From the NCBI GenBank assembly GCA_017517965.1, contig JAFWXR010000037.1, forward strand, positions 183,970-247,969: 64,000 bases of DNA, in the 5' to 3' direction. Position numbers and translations under genes: made by a program. Shown piece after piece: positions 22,936 to 35,092 of the stretch (its first letter is position 1; each line of letters opens with the position of its first letter). The DNA is from Clostridia bacterium. GTDB taxonomy: Bacteria > Bacillota > Clostridia > Oscillospirales > Feifaniaceae. The notes under the pieces are model-generated. The model ran no database searches and was not told the origin of the DNA. It worked only from the letters and a program-made list of their open reading frames with translations.

Positions 22936-23048
22936 GTCCTCACAAGTTCCGTATCAATCGCTTCCGTGTAAACACGGAAGCTTAATCACTCCACTGCTCG
23001 TCCTTTTTCCCGTCACGACGCGTTTCACTTGCTTCGTGTCGGGAGCCC
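22936..23048 (-). repeat. Family B leader repeat, copy B6 (minus strand)
   Basis: On the minus strand it reads GGGCTCCCGACACGAAGC, has hairpin 1 CCCGACACGA/TCGTGACGGG, then AGGACGAGCA, hairpin 2 GCTTCCGTGT-tt-ACACGGAAGC (a completely different stem from B1-B3), and ends ACTTGTGAGGACG directly before the pdxK ATG. The overall layout is kept while hairpin 2 has been replaced. Confidence 0.75.
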
Positions 23049-23094
23049 TGTTTTGCTCACTTACAGACTTTGCAGTTGTTAATTGGTCTTGAAA

Positions 23095-24264
23095 TTATTT
23101 TAATATATTGCTTTCTTTTATCGCATTTACTGCTTCGTTAAGTTTTTCGGGAGGTAAAACGAGCGCAAAACGCACGTAACCCTCACCCCTCGGGCCGAAG
23201 GATATGCCGGGCGTTGCGATAACGCCTGCTTTTTTTGCAAGTTCTTCACAGAAAAGCTTTGAATCGGTATAACCGCAGGGCAACGGTGCCCATACGAACA
23301 TCGTGCCGTCACTGTCGGGTATATCCCAGCCAAGTTTTCTCAACCCTCCGCACAGGGCGTCACGCCTGCACTGATATTCTGCACACTGCTCCTTAACACA
23401 CTCTCTCGGGCCTTTAAGTGCGGCGATTGCCGCCTTCTGAATGGGTGTAAACATACCGAAATCGTACTGTGAACGGAGTAACTTCATAGCGTCAATTATC
23501 TGCTTGTTGCCGATAAGGAACGATATTCTCGCCCCCGTCACGTTAAACGACTTTGAAAGTGAGAAAAATTCGGCACCAACCTCCATAGCACCGTCAAGTG
23601 ACAGGAAGGAAAAACCCTCTCTTCCGTCAAATATGATGTCGGAGTAGGCGTTGTCGTTTATGACGATAAAATTATACTTTTTGGCATAGCGTATAACCTC
23701 CTCATACACCTCTCTGGGTGCTGCCGCACCGACGGGGTTTGAGGGGTAGGAGAGCACGATATAACGCGTTCTCTTTAACAAATCTTCGGGGAGTAAGTCG
23801 AGCCTCGGCATAAAGCCGTATTCCTTTACAATCGGATAATACTGAATATCCGCCTCACCGAAATATGCACCTGCCTCGAATGCGGGATACCCAGGGTCGG
23901 GCAGAAGCACAACGTCGTCCTTATTGCAGATTGCCATACCGAGATGGCCCATACCCTCCTGCGAACCGTTGACCGCCGTGATAATGTCGGGCGTCAGCGT
24001 AACGCCGAAGCGGTCTTTATAGTAAGAGCATACCGCCTCCAAAAGCTCGTCACTCTCACGAAGGGAATAACGCCAGTTTACAGGGTCTTTCGCACTTTCG
24101 GTAAGAGCATCGATAACGTGCTGAGGTGGCGTAAAATCGGGCGTACCGATAAAGAGGTTGTAAACCTTCCTTCCCTCTTTTTCGAGGCCTTCACGAACTT
24201 CGTTAAGTGAGGCAAATATGCCTGTTTCAAAATGATTTAATCTTTTTGCGGGTCTGATTTCCAT
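23095..24264 (-). CDS. PLP-dependent aminotransferase (LL-DAP aminotransferase-like)
   Basis: A 389-residue class I/II fold-type I aminotransferase. Motifs: NLFIGTPDFTPPQHV, NGSQEGMGHLGMAICNKDDVVLLPDPGYPAF, YPSNPVGAAA, and SLSKSFNVTGARISFLIG with the PLP lysine. The sequence resembles LL-diaminopimelate aminotransferases and their relatives (lysine and cell-wall precursor synthesis), but aspartate/alanine aminotransferase subfamilies cannot be excluded by eye. Divergent from the deoD operon; no linked lysine genes. Confidence 0.8.
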   Translation of the reverse strand: MEIRPAKRLNHFETGIFASLNEVREGLEKEGRKVYNLFIGTPDFTPPQHVIDALTESAKDPVNWRYSLRESDELLEAVCSYYKDRFGVTLTPDIITAVNGSQEGMGHLGMAICNKDDVVLLPDPGYPAFEAGAYFGEADIQYYPIVKEYGFMPRLDLLPEDLLKRTRYIVLSYPSNPVGAAAPREVYEEVIRYAKKYNFIVINDNAYSDIIFDGREGFSFLSLDGAMEVGAEFFSLSKSFNVTGARISFLIGNKQIIDAMKLLRSQYDFGMFTPIQKAAIAALKGPRECVKEQCAEYQCRRDALCGGLRKLGWDIPDSDGTMFVWAPLPCGYTDSKLFCEELAKKAGVIATPGISFGPRGEGYVRFALVLPPEKLNEAVNAIKESNILK

Positions 24265-24300
24265 AATAATTTCCTTAAAATAAAATATATATAAGTATAA

Positions 24301-24340
24301 AACTCTATTATTTATTTGTCAAATGATTTATAATAGAGTT
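24301..24340 (+). promoter_or_regulatory. Operator-like inverted repeat over the deoD promoter
   Basis: AACTCTATTAT and ATAATAGAGTT are perfect 11-bp inverted repeats separated by 18 bp, and TATAAT (24329-24334) overlaps the inner edge of the right arm. This is the position expected for a repressor controlling the nucleoside salvage operon, but the regulator is unknown. Confidence 0.65.
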
Positions 24341-24357
24341 ATAAAGGAGGAATGATT

Positions 24358-25061
24358 ATGAATTATCCTACACCTCATATAAATGCTTCGCCCGATGATT
24401 TTGCAAAAACCGTGCTTATGCCGGGCGATCCGCTTCGTGCAAAATTCATTGCGGAGAATTTTCTCCAAAATGCAAAACTTGTAAATAACGTTCGTGGCAT
24501 ACAGGGCTATACGGGCGACTATAACGGCACAAGGGTGTCTGTTATGGCAAGCGGTATGGGTATGCCGTCAATGGGCATATACAGTTATGAACTTTATAAC
24601 TTTTTCGGCGTTGACAATATAATCAGAATAGGCTCTGCAGGTGCGATGCAGGAAAATATCAGGGTGCGTGACATCGTTATCGGAATGGGTGCCTGCACCA
24701 ATTCAAACTATGCCTCACAGTATAATCTGCCGGGCACGTTTGCACCCGTCTGCAGTTATGAACTTTTGAAAAAATGCACCGAAACGGCGCAGGATATGGG
24801 TTTAAGATACCACGTGGGCAACCTTCTTTCGTCAGACACCTTCTACGGCGGCGATTCTTCTGCCTTTGCAAAAATGGGCGTAATGGCGGTTGAAATGGAG
24901 GCGGCGGCACTCTATATGAATGCGCTTGCCTGCGGTAAAAATGCACTTGCAATATGCACCGTTTCCGACCATCTTATAACAGGCGAGGCAACTACTGCAG
25001 AAGAAAGGCAGACTTCGTTTACCGATATGATGACGCTTGCACTCAAAACGGTGGAAAAACT

Positions 25062-25065
<4 letters not shown>
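24358..25065 (+). CDS. deoD: Purine-nucleoside phosphorylase DeoD-type
   Basis: A 235-residue hexameric-type purine nucleoside phosphorylase. It cleaves purine (deoxy)ribonucleosides with phosphate into base and (deoxy)ribose 1-phosphate. Motifs: MPGDPLRAKFIAENFL (phosphate site), RVSVMASGMGMPSMGIYSYEL, RIGSAGAM and GVMAVEMEAAALYM. ATG 24358 is preferred over 24352 because AAAGGAGG ends seven bases upstream. First gene of deoD-deoB-cdd-pdp; the stop overlaps the deoB start (ATGA). Confidence 0.95.
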
Positions 25066-27858
<2,793 letters not shown>

Positions 27859-27942
27859 TATAGTTTGCAAAATGCATAACATAGTTGATGAAATGGTGCA
27901 CAGGAAGGAGTAATATATAAGTGCGAATATTTTTCCTTCAAA

Positions 27943-27984
27943 GCAAACGGGACAAGGTGAGTTTTTTCTCCTTGTCCCGTTTGC
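27943..27984 (+). terminator. Long hairpin, probable terminator
   Basis: GCAAACGGGACAAGG and CCTTGTCCCGTTTGC are a perfect 15-bp inverted repeat with a 12-base loop containing TTTTTT. It follows the pdp gene; no T-run directly follows the right arm. Confidence 0.55.
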
Positions 27985-28002
27985 ATGTTCGTCGGGGAAA
28001 AT

Positions 28003-28031
28003 AAAAAAGAGGGTATTACACCCTCTTTTTT
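28003..28031. terminator. Bidirectional terminator
   Basis: AAAAAAGAGGGT-att-ACACCCTCTTTTTT lies between the convergent pdp and cysK genes, with A- and T-runs on both sides. Confidence 0.85.
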
Positions 28032-28041
28032 AAATTACGAA

Positions 28042-28968
28042 TTATTCAAACATTCCTGTTGAAAGGTATCTGTCACCCGTGTCGGGCAGAAGGGCAACTA
28101 TAACTTTACCCTCGTTTTCCTCTCTTTTTGCAAGAAGTGTTGCGGCGTGAAGTGCGGCACCCGAAGATATTCCCACGAGAATACCCTCGTTTTTAACGAG
28201 TGCCTTTGAGGCTGAGTACGCCTCGCTTGTGGTGACCGTGATAATTTCATCGTAAATATTTTTGTCAAGCGTGTCGGGCACGAAGTTTGCACCTATACCC
28301 TGCAGACCGTGAGGGCCTGCTTTGCCCTGAGAAAGCAGGGGAGAATCGGCAGGCTCAACCGCCACGATTTTAATGTCGGGATTTTTTTCCTTTAAATATT
28401 TTCCGACACCCGAAAGCGTACCGCCCGTGCCTACGCCTGCGACGAAAATATCAATTTTCCCGTCGGTATCCTCGTAAATTTCAACGCCCGTCGTCTTTAC
28501 GTGTGCCGCGGGATTTGCGGGATTTACAAACTGACCGGGGATAAAACTGTTCTCGGTATTTTTTGCAATTTCCTCTGCCTTTTCAACGGCACCCGACATA
28601 CCCTTTGCACCGTCGGTCAGCACAAGCTCTGCACCGTATGCGGCAAGGAGTTTTCTGCGTTCTTCACTCATCGTGTCGGGCATCGTGAGAATTGTTTTAT
28701 ACCCTCTTGATGCGGCAACGCAGGCAAGACCGATGCCCGTGTTTCCGCTTGTCGGCTCGATTATTACCGAGCCTTCGCGAAGAAGCCCTTTTTTCTCGGC
28801 ATCCTCAATCATTTCAAGTGCCACCCTGTCTTTTACACTTCCCGCAGGGTTAAAGCATTCTAACTTTACAAGCAAATCGGCGTTGATACCGTTTGCTTTT
28901 GCATATCTCTCAGCCCTCATAAGAGGCGTTTTTCCTATAAGTTCAGACACGTCACCGTATATTTTCAT
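28042..28968 (-). CDS. cysK: Cysteine synthase A (O-acetylserine sulfhydrylase)
   Basis: A 308-residue PLP enzyme making cysteine from O-acetylserine and sulfide. The PLP lysine is K46 in [12 protein letters not shown], the substrate loop is [11 protein letters not shown], and the phosphate-binding [12 protein letters not shown] is in the middle; [16 protein letters not shown] is typical of CysK. ATG 28968 is chosen because AAGGAAG lies eight bases upstream. Monocistronic, divergent from the permease gene. Confidence 0.93.
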   Translation of the reverse strand: MKIYGDVSELIGKTPLMRAERYAKANGINADLLVKLECFNPAGSVKDRVALEMIEDAEKKGLLREGSVIIEPTSGNTGIGLACVAASRGYKTILTMPDTMSEERRKLLAAYGAELVLTDGAKGMSGAVEKAEEIAKNTENSFIPGQFVNPANPAAHVKTTGVEIYEDTDGKIDIFVAGVGTGGTLSGVGKYLKEKNPDIKIVAVEPADSPLLSQGKAGPHGLQGIGANFVPDTLDKNIYDEIITVTTSEAYSASKALVKNEGILVGISSGAALHAATLLAKREENEGKVIVALLPDTGDRYLSTGMFE

Positions 28969-29078
28969 AATCATCTTCCTTGCATTTTTTTTAAGTATAA
29001 CACAGCACGTTTTGCAAAACAAGTTGCATAATGGCGACTCATATAGTAAAATGGAAGAAAAAACGGAGGTAAAAGGAA

Positions 29079-30464
29079 ATGGGTAAACTCACACAGAAAT
29101 ACGGTCTGTTTACCGCCATATGTATGGTGGTTGGCACCGTAATCGGTTCAGGCGTATTCTTTAAAGCTGAAAGCGTTCTCAAATCGACGGGCGGTAATAT
29201 GTCGGTCGGCATAGCGGCTTGGATAATAACGGGTCTTCTTATGATAATCTGTTCCTTCCAGTTTGCTATAATGGCAACTAAATACGAAAAGGTAAACGGC
29301 ATCGTCGATTATGCCGAGGCAACCTGCGGTAAAAACTACGGCTATTTTATGGCTTGGTTTATGGTAAACATCTACTATCCTGCGATGACGGGCGTTCTCG
29401 CATGGGTATCGGCAAGGTATTTCGGCGTTCTTTTCGGTTGGACACCCGCAAGTGCAGAAGTTCTTGCGCTGGCAGGCTTTTTCCTCATCGGCTCATATGC
29501 GATAAACACACTTTCACCGAAGCTTGCAGGTAAATTCCAGGTCAGCACGACCTTGATTAAATTTATCCCGATAGTGCTTATGGCTGTTATCGGTACAATT
29601 TCGGGTCTTGCAAACGGCACTCTTACGGGCAACTTTACAAACGTCGTGGTTGAAAGTACGGGCGGCGGTCTGTTTGCGGCAATTATCGCAACGGTGTTTG
29701 CGTACGAAGGTTGGATTGTTGCGACGTCCATCAATGCCGAACTTAAAAATCCCAAGAAAAATCTTCCGATTGCGCTTGGTGTCGGCTCACTTATAGTGGT
29801 TGCGACCTACGTTTTGTATTTCGTCGGCGTTGCAGGCGGTGCAAGCACGGACGTGCTTATGACGGACGGCGGTGCGGCACTTGCATTCACCAACGTATTC
29901 GGCAGTATCGGCGGAAGTCTGCTCAATATCTGCATCGTAATTTCGTGTCTGGGCACACTCAACGGCCTTATGGTTGCCGCAACACGCGGTATGTACGCCA
30001 TTGCGGCGAGGGATGAAGGTCCTGCCCCCGAAATGTTCGGTCAGGTTGACCCCGTTACCAATATGACGACCAATTCGTCAATATGGGGACTTCTCGTATG
30101 CTCGGCGTGGATGCTCTATTTCTACGGTGCAAATCTCACGGGCGGTTGGTTCGGTCTTTTCAATTTTGACTCGTCCGAGCTTCCGATTGTTACGATTTAC
30201 GCCCTCTATATCCCGATTTTCATTGCATGGATGAGAAAAGAAAAAGAGATGGGTGTATTCAAGCGTTTCGTACTGCCCTCACTTGCGACACTTTCCTGTC
30301 TGTTTATGATTTTTGCGGCGGTGTATGCACACGGTATCACGCCCTATCTCAACGCCAAGGCGAACGGTGTATTCTCGTTCCCCGTACTGTTCTATCTCAT
30401 AATATTTGCGGTTATAATGACAATCGGCGTTGTGCTCAAAAATTCCAAAAAGAAAGATAAATAA
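29079..30464 (+). CDS. APC-superfamily amino acid permease
   Basis: A 461-residue membrane protein with about 12 helices. The first helix carries [18 protein letters not shown], the unwound substrate-binding GSGV motif of LAT/APC transporters, and [23 protein letters not shown] is the conserved helix 6 to 7 region. Substrate cannot be decided; an antiporter for cysteine-related or polyamine-type amino acids is possible given divergent cysK and the downstream spermidine transporter. GGAGGTAAAAGGAA provides the ribosome-binding site. Confidence 0.85.
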   Translation: MGKLTQKYGLFTAICMVVGTVIGSGVFFKAESVLKSTGGNMSVGIAAWIITGLLMIICSFQFAIMATKYEKVNGIVDYAEATCGKNYGYFMAWFMVNIYYPAMTGVLAWVSARYFGVLFGWTPASAEVLALAGFFLIGSYAINTLSPKLAGKFQVSTTLIKFIPIVLMAVIGTISGLANGTLTGNFTNVVVESTGGGLFAAIIATVFAYEGWIVATSINAELKNPKKNLPIALGVGSLIVVATYVLYFVGVAGGASTDVLMTDGGAALAFTNVFGSIGGSLLNICIVISCLGTLNGLMVAATRGMYAIAARDEGPAPEMFGQVDPVTNMTTNSSIWGLLVCSAWMLYFYGANLTGGWFGLFNFDSSELPIVTIYALYIPIFIAWMRKEKEMGVFKRFVLPSLATLSCLFMIFAAVYAHGITPYLNAKANGVFSFPVLFYLIIFAVIMTIGVVLKNSKKKDK

Positions 30465-30471
30465 AACTTTA

Positions 30472-30500
30472 TTGACAAACGGAATTGTATATGTTATAAA
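30472..30500 (+). promoter_or_regulatory. Sigma-A promoter of the pot leader
   Basis: TTGACA, 17 bp, TATAAA. Transcription is expected to start near 30507, giving a leader of about 265 nt before potA. Confidence 0.8.
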
Positions 30501-30506
30501 AGTATT

Positions 30507-30740
30507 ATCTCAATTGGAAAGAGTATTTCCGAAGCAAGATATTGATTGAGTTAAAAGCTCAGTTTTACTAGTTAGTTATTAAAAATATGTGCCTGTGGCA
30601 TACAACTTGTGAAATGGTCAATAAGAGTAGTAAAAGCTTGCTATATAGACTCTAAATCCATTGGGAATGAAGGCTCTCGGTCTGAGCCGTTTAATACCGT
30701 AATTACAAGCAGTATGCATACAGCATACTGCTTATTTTTT
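30507..30740 (+). ncRNA. Structured leader RNA upstream of potABCD (candidate riboswitch/attenuator)
   Basis: About 230 nt between a consensus promoter and an intrinsic terminator, without a convincing reading frame. Visible pairing: an outer stem CTCAAT/ATTGAG (30509-30514 with 30545-30550) around GGAAA-gagta-TTTCC; TGTGCC-tgt-GGCATA; AGAGT paired with ACTCT (about 30625-30653); GGCTC-tcggtct-GAGCC (30672-30688). I checked it by eye against T-box, SAM, lysine, glycine, c-di-GMP, ykkC and purine riboswitch hallmarks and found no match. It could be a new cis-regulator of polyamine uptake or an independent small RNA. Confidence 0.5.
30707..30740 (+). terminator. Intrinsic terminator/attenuator before potA
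   Basis: AAGCAGTATGC-atac-AGCATACTGCTT followed by ATTTTTT, ending 33 bp before the potA start. Its position between promoter and gene suggests conditional read-through. Confidence 0.85.
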
Positions 30741-30773
30741 ATGACAGTTTCGGCTGTAGAGGGAGAGAACGGT

Positions 30774-31892
30774 ATGAAAAAAATAATCGAGCTTAAAAAT
30801 ATATCAAAGGCGTTTGACGGAGAGACGGTGCTTGACAACATCAGCCTTGACATATACGATAACGAGTTTGTGACGCTTCTCGGTCCGTCGGGCTGCGGTA
30901 AGACGACGACGCTTCGCCTTATCGGCGGTTTTGAATATCCCGACGAGGGTGACGTCGTATTTATGGGTGAGAGGATAAACGACACGCCCCCTCATAAAAG
31001 AAACGTAAATACGGTTTTTCAGAAATATGCACTTTTCCCGCATCTCAACGTTTTTGAAAACGTTGCATTTCCGCTTCACGAGCGTAAATTGCCCAAAGCC
31101 GAGATAAAAGAAAAGGTTGATCAGATGTTATCTCTCGTTATGCTCTCAGGCTTTGCCCAGAGAAGTGTGACGAGTCTTTCGGGCGGTCAGCAGCAGCGTG
31201 TTGCGATAGCAAGGGCACTTATAAATCACCCCAAGGTTCTGCTTCTTGACGAACCGCTCGGCGCACTCGATTTAAAGCTCCGCAAGGATATGCAGCAGGA
31301 ACTTAAGAAGATACAGAAAAGCACGGGTATAACCTTTATATTCGTTACGCACGACCAGGAGGAAGCGATGAGTATGTCCGACACGGTCGTGGTTATGAGT
31401 GAGGGTAAAATTCAGCAGATAGGCACACCGCAGGATATATATAACGAGCCTGTAAACGCCTTCGTTGCCGATTTTATCGGCGAAAGCAACATTGTTGACG
31501 GTGTTATGCTCGAGGATAAAAAGGTTAAATTTGCGGGACATATTTTTGACTGTCTTGACACCGGCTTTGAAAAAAACGAGGCGGTTGACGTTGTAATCCG
31601 TCCCGAAGACGTTGACATCGTGCCCGAGGATAAGGGTATGCTCTGCGGAACGGTCACGTCGGTTACGTTTATGGGCGTCCACTACGAGATAATCGTTGAC
31701 ATCAAGGGCTTTAAGTGGATGATTCAGACGACAGACGGAGTAGAGGTTGATGCAAAAATCGGCATATATCTCGAGCCTGATGCAATACACATAATGAAAA
31801 AGTCAAAATACTCAGGTATGTTCGGGGATTATTCGTCCTTCTCGAACGAGCTTGACGAACTCTCCAATCCCGGAGGTGAGGACGAAGAATGA
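30774..31892 (+). CDS. potA: Spermidine/putrescine ABC transporter ATP-binding protein
   Basis: A 372-residue ATPase. Walker A is GPSGCGKTT (about residue 38), the Q-loop is [14 protein letters not shown], the signature [15 protein letters not shown], Walker [12 protein letters not shown], and the C-terminal regulatory TOBE domain begins around residue 240 ([13 protein letters not shown]). ATG 30774 has GGGAGAGAAC upstream, so the long upstream open frame is not used. Its stop overlaps the potB start, beginning the potA-potB-potCD operon that imports polyamines. Confidence 0.92.
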   Translation: MKKIIELKNISKAFDGETVLDNISLDIYDNEFVTLLGPSGCGKTTTLRLIGGFEYPDEGDVVFMGERINDTPPHKRNVNTVFQKYALFPHLNVFENVAFPLHERKLPKAEIKEKVDQMLSLVMLSGFAQRSVTSLSGGQQQRVAIARALINHPKVLLLDEPLGALDLKLRKDMQQELKKIQKSTGITFIFVTHDQEEAMSMSDTVVVMSEGKIQQIGTPQDIYNEPVNAFVADFIGESNIVDGVMLEDKKVKFAGHIFDCLDTGFEKNEAVDVVIRPEDVDIVPEDKGMLCGTVTSVTFMGVHYEIIVDIKGFKWMIQTTDGVEVDAKIGIYLEPDAIHIMKKSKYSGMFGDYSSFSNELDELSNPGGEDEE

Positions 31893-32755
31893 GAAAAAAG
31901 CACAGTGGCAGACTTGCGATAACACAGTATTCGGTCTGGTCATTTCTTTTCGTGGTAGTACCGCTTATTTTCATAGCCTACTACGCTTTTACGGACAATA
32001 ACTTTTCCTTCACCACGGAAAACATAACGCGCTTTTTCACCGCAACGAGCAATCTGACCGAGGATGACGGTACGGTGAGGGAAGTGCGCACCTATATTCT
32101 CATATTTATGCGTTCACTCAAGCTTGCGGCGATATCAACGGCGATAAGTCTGCTTTTAGGCTATCCGATTGCCTACATTATGGCACGTGCCTCGGAAAAA
32201 GCGCAGAAGACTATGATGACGCTCGTTATGATACCCATGTGGATGAACTTTCTTATCCGCACGTATGCGTGGATGACGATTTTGCAGGATACGGGTATTA
32301 TCAACGGTATAATCGGCAAACTCGGCATCGGTCCTCTTCATATGATAGGCACCGAAACGGCGGTCGTTATAGGTATGGTGTACGACTATTTCCCGTATAT
32401 GATTCTGCCCTTGTATTCGATAATGGCGAAAATGGATACGAGGCTTTTTGAAGCGGCAAGAGATTTGGGTTGTAACTCGTTTGGCGTGCTTCGCAGGGTA
32501 ATTTTTCCGCTTTCTCTGCCCGGTGTCATATCGGGTGTGACGATGGTGCTCATCCCCTCAATCAGCACGTTTTACATTTCGCAGAAACTCGGTAACGGTA
32601 AGTTTTTCCTCATAGGTGACGCCATTGAGGGACAGTACGTGGCAAACAATCTGCATTTTGCGGCGGCAATCGCATTTATTTTAATGGTGATTCTGCTCGT
32701 ATGTATGGCACTTGTCAAGTACTTTACCGCAAAGCACGTTTACGGAGGTGAATAG
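31889..32755 (+). CDS. potB: Spermidine/putrescine ABC transporter permease PotB
   Basis: A 288-residue permease with six membrane helices and the EAA motif region [29 protein letters not shown], which contacts PotA. The opening residues ([24 protein letters not shown]) are typical of PotB. It is followed one base after its stop codon by the potCD fusion. Confidence 0.92.
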   Translation: MRKKHSGRLAITQYSVWSFLFVVVPLIFIAYYAFTDNNFSFTTENITRFFTATSNLTEDDGTVREVRTYILIFMRSLKLAAISTAISLLLGYPIAYIMARASEKAQKTMMTLVMIPMWMNFLIRTYAWMTILQDTGIINGIIGKLGIGPLHMIGTETAVVIGMVYDYFPYMILPLYSIMAKMDTRLFEAARDLGCNSFGVLRRVIFPLSLPGVISGVTMVLIPSISTFYISQKLGNGKFFLIGDAIEGQYVANNLHFAAAIAFILMVILLVCMALVKYFTAKHVYGGE

Positions 32756-32756
32756 A

Positions 32757-34679
32757 ATGAAAACAGCCTCTAAAATTTATACAGCAATCATTTTTGTGTT
32801 TTTGTTCGCACCGATTGCGGTGCTTCTGGTATTCTCCTTTAACGAGGGTAAAAGCCTTTCTGTATTTACGGGCTTCTCACTCAAGTGGTACAGGGAACTT
32901 TTAAGGGATACCGATACTCTGCAGGCACTCAAAAACACCATAATACTTGCTTTTTCGGCAACGGCGATATCGACGGTTATGGGCACTGCGGCGGCAGTCG
33001 GCATAAACAGACTTCGCTCACGCTGGTATAAGGCGGCGATGAATACGGTGACCAATATCCCCATGACTAATCCCGATATTATCACGGGTATATCGCTTAT
33101 GCTTATGTTCGTTTTCGTGGGCAGGCTTTTCGGCGCATCGACAAGCCTTAATTTCTGGACGATGCTTATAGCACACGTCACCTTCTGTCTGCCTTACGTG
33201 ATTTTGCAGGTGCTTCCCAAATTACAGCAGATGGATAAATCACTTCCCGAAGCGGCAATGGACCTTGGTTGTACGCCCTTAAAGGCGTTTTTGAAGGTCG
33301 AACTTCCCGAAATTATGCCGGGTATCGTAACGGGCGCGATAATGGCGTTCACTCTGTCGCTTGACGACTTCGTTATAAGTTATTTCACGGCAGGAAACGG
33401 CTTTACGACACTTCCCATTCGTATCTACGGTATGACCAAGAAAACCGTTACGCCTAAGATGTACGCCCTTGCAACGATTATTTTCTTCGTGACGCTTACA
33501 CTCCTTCTTCTCAACAACGTCGTGGATAATGACGGTGTCAAGAAAGAGAAAAAGGAAACGGGCAAAGTAAAACGTGTTGCAATGATTGTTCTTGCAGTCA
33601 TAATTGCACTTATCGGCTCTGTGGGCATTTTTGCAGGAAGGAAAGAAACGGTTACGCTCAACGTCTACAACTGGGGTGAATATATCTCGGACGGTAGTGA
33701 GGGTACGTTTGATACTATCCGTGAATTTGAAAAGTGGTACGAAGAAACCTACGGCGTTAAAATGGTCGTAAATTACGACACCTACACCTCAAACGAGGAT
33801 ATGTACAACAAGATATCAAGCGGTGCGGTAAGTTACGACGTTATCATCCCGTCCGACTATATGATTGCTCGTATGGCGGATGAGGGTATGCTTGAAGAAC
33901 TTGATTTTGACAACATTCCCAACTATTCAAATATAGATGAAAACTTCAGGGGTCTGTATTACGATAAGGACAATCGCTACTCCGTGCCCTACGCCTACGG
34001 CATAATCGGCATAATCTACAATGCTAATGTTGTAGATGAGACTGATACGGGCGGTTGGGACCTTATGTGGAACGAAAAGTATTCGGGTGACATTCTGCAG
34101 TTTAACAACTCGCGTGATACATTCGGTACGGCGATGTACAAACTCGGTTTAGATGTAAATTCAACCGATAAAGAGGTTTGGGAGACGGCTCGTGCCGAAC
34201 TTCTCACCCAGCGTCCGCTCTGCTACGGTCAGGTAATGGATGAAATATTCAACCTCATGGAATCGGGCGAAGCCTCAATCGGCGCCTACTATGCGGGTGA
34301 CTATTTCACGATGGCTGACAATCAGGCAGGCGACGTCGATTTGCAGTTCTACTATCCCGAGCGCACCAATTTCTATATAGACGCTATGTGTATTCCCAAG
34401 GGCTCGCAGAATAAAGAACTTGCGGAGATATTCATAAACTATATGCTGTCGGAGGAGCCGGCAATTGCAAATGCCGAGTACACCTACTACGCATCACCCA
34501 ACAGGATAGTTTATGAAAACGAAACGTATCTTGAGGATATGGGCGAGGACGTAATAGAGGTTTTATATCCCGAGATAGAAAACTTCTCCGAACTGTATAA
34601 CACCTACGCTTACAGAAATCTCGACACAGATATGCTTGATTACATCAACACCCTCTGGGAAACGGTAAAAATAAATTAG
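32757..34679 (+). CDS. potCD: Fused spermidine transporter permease and substrate-binding protein PotCD
   Basis: A 640-residue fusion. Residues 1 to about 265 are the PotC permease (KTASKIYTAIIFVFLFAPIAVLLVFSFNEGKS; EAA loop LPEAAMDLGCTPLKAFLKVELPEIMPG). A charged linker (VKKEKKETGKVKRVAM) leads to a further membrane helix at about residues 283-303, which anchors the periplasm-like PotD domain (TLNVYNWGEYISDGSEGTFDTI; IIPSDYMIARM; FYIDAMCIPKGSQNKELAEIFINYML). PotD binds spermidine or putrescine. Fusion replaces the lipoprotein anchor normally used in Firmicutes. ATG 32757 overlaps nothing and follows GGAGGTGAATAG. Confidence 0.92.
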   Translation: MKTASKIYTAIIFVFLFAPIAVLLVFSFNEGKSLSVFTGFSLKWYRELLRDTDTLQALKNTIILAFSATAISTVMGTAAAVGINRLRSRWYKAAMNTVTNIPMTNPDIITGISLMLMFVFVGRLFGASTSLNFWTMLIAHVTFCLPYVILQVLPKLQQMDKSLPEAAMDLGCTPLKAFLKVELPEIMPGIVTGAIMAFTLSLDDFVISYFTAGNGFTTLPIRIYGMTKKTVTPKMYALATIIFFVTLTLLLLNNVVDNDGVKKEKKETGKVKRVAMIVLAVIIALIGSVGIFAGRKETVTLNVYNWGEYISDGSEGTFDTIREFEKWYEETYGVKMVVNYDTYTSNEDMYNKISSGAVSYDVIIPSDYMIARMADEGMLEELDFDNIPNYSNIDENFRGLYYDKDNRYSVPYAYGIIGIIYNANVVDETDTGGWDLMWNEKYSGDILQFNNSRDTFGTAMYKLGLDVNSTDKEVWETARAELLTQRPLCYGQVMDEIFNLMESGEASIGAYYAGDYFTMADNQAGDVDLQFYYPERTNFYIDAMCIPKGSQNKELAEIFINYMLSEEPAIANAEYTYYASPNRIVYENETYLEDMGEDVIEVLYPEIENFSELYNTYAYRNLDTDMLDYINTLWETVKIN

Positions 34680-34703
34680 GAATTCGGAATTAAGGTAAAA
34701 AAT

Positions 34704-34733
34704 ATACGGCAGGTGTTTTATCACCTGCCGTAT
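34704..34733. terminator. Bidirectional terminator between potCD and the XRE gene
   Basis: ATACGGCAGGTG-ttttat-CACCTGCCGTAT, a perfect 12-bp stem between convergent genes, preceded by a family C-like AATTCGGAATT element. Confidence 0.75.
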
Positions 34734-34737
34734 GGGT

Positions 34738-34995
34738 TTATTTGATTTCTTGTTCAAGGTTCTCGAATTCCGGGGAGTCGAAAAAATCCTTTAACTGCAT
34801 ATTAAGTCCGTCGCATATAATTTTGATTGTTGCAATTTTGGGATTTTTGCTTTTTCCGTAAAGAATATTCTTTATTGATGAGGGTGGCAGACCTGCAACG
34901 GTTGCCAGAGCGTTTATTGTTAAATCCCTTTCGTCGCATAAACATAATATTCTGTTTTTTACCGCCTGACAGAGCGGTGACTGAACATTACTCAT
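34738..34995 (-). CDS. XRE-family transcriptional regulator
   Basis: An 85-residue helix-turn-helix protein. The HTH spans about residues 12-65 (AVKNRILCLCDERDLTINALA...GLPPSSIKNILYGKSKNPKIATIKIICDGL), a Cro/C1-type fold, with a short acidic C-terminus. It is divergently arranged with a SLOG-type gene and shares a spacer with three GGCTA-containing operator-like sites, so it probably represses both genes. Neighbouring composition is AT-rich compared with the flanking operons, which suggests a small acquired cassette. Confidence 0.85.
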   Translation of the reverse strand: MSNVQSPLCQAVKNRILCLCDERDLTINALATVAGLPPSSIKNILYGKSKNPKIATIKIICDGLNMQLKDFFDSPEFENLEQEIK

Positions 34996-34996
34996 A

Positions 34997-35091
34997 GAAA
35001 CTACCCCTTTTTTATATAGGGTAGCCTATTTTTTTAATCATTATAGGCTACGCATACTACTTTTGGGCTATGCATAGCCGAAGGAGGCGTA
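34997..35091. promoter_or_regulatory. Divergent promoter region with operator-like palindromes
   Basis: The spacer holds a perfect 14-bp palindrome GGCTATGCATAGCC (35066-35079), a related imperfect site GGCTACGCATACTA (35046-35059) and a third inverted half-site near 35021-35028 (GTAGCCTA). These are likely binding sites of the adjacent XRE protein. The first palindrome sits just upstream of the GGAGG of the SLOG gene. Confidence 0.65.
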
Positions 35092-35092
35092 A

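Noticed and set aside
30507..30740. A known riboswitch (T-box, SAM, lysine, glycine, c-di-GMP, ykkC, purine) upstream of potA
   Set aside because: None of the conserved core motifs of these classes was found by eye, so only an unidentified leader is reported.
30609..30773. An N-terminal extension of potA of about 55 residues
   Set aside because: It would run through the leader stems and the terminator, and homology starts at the ATG at 30774, which has a good ribosome-binding site.
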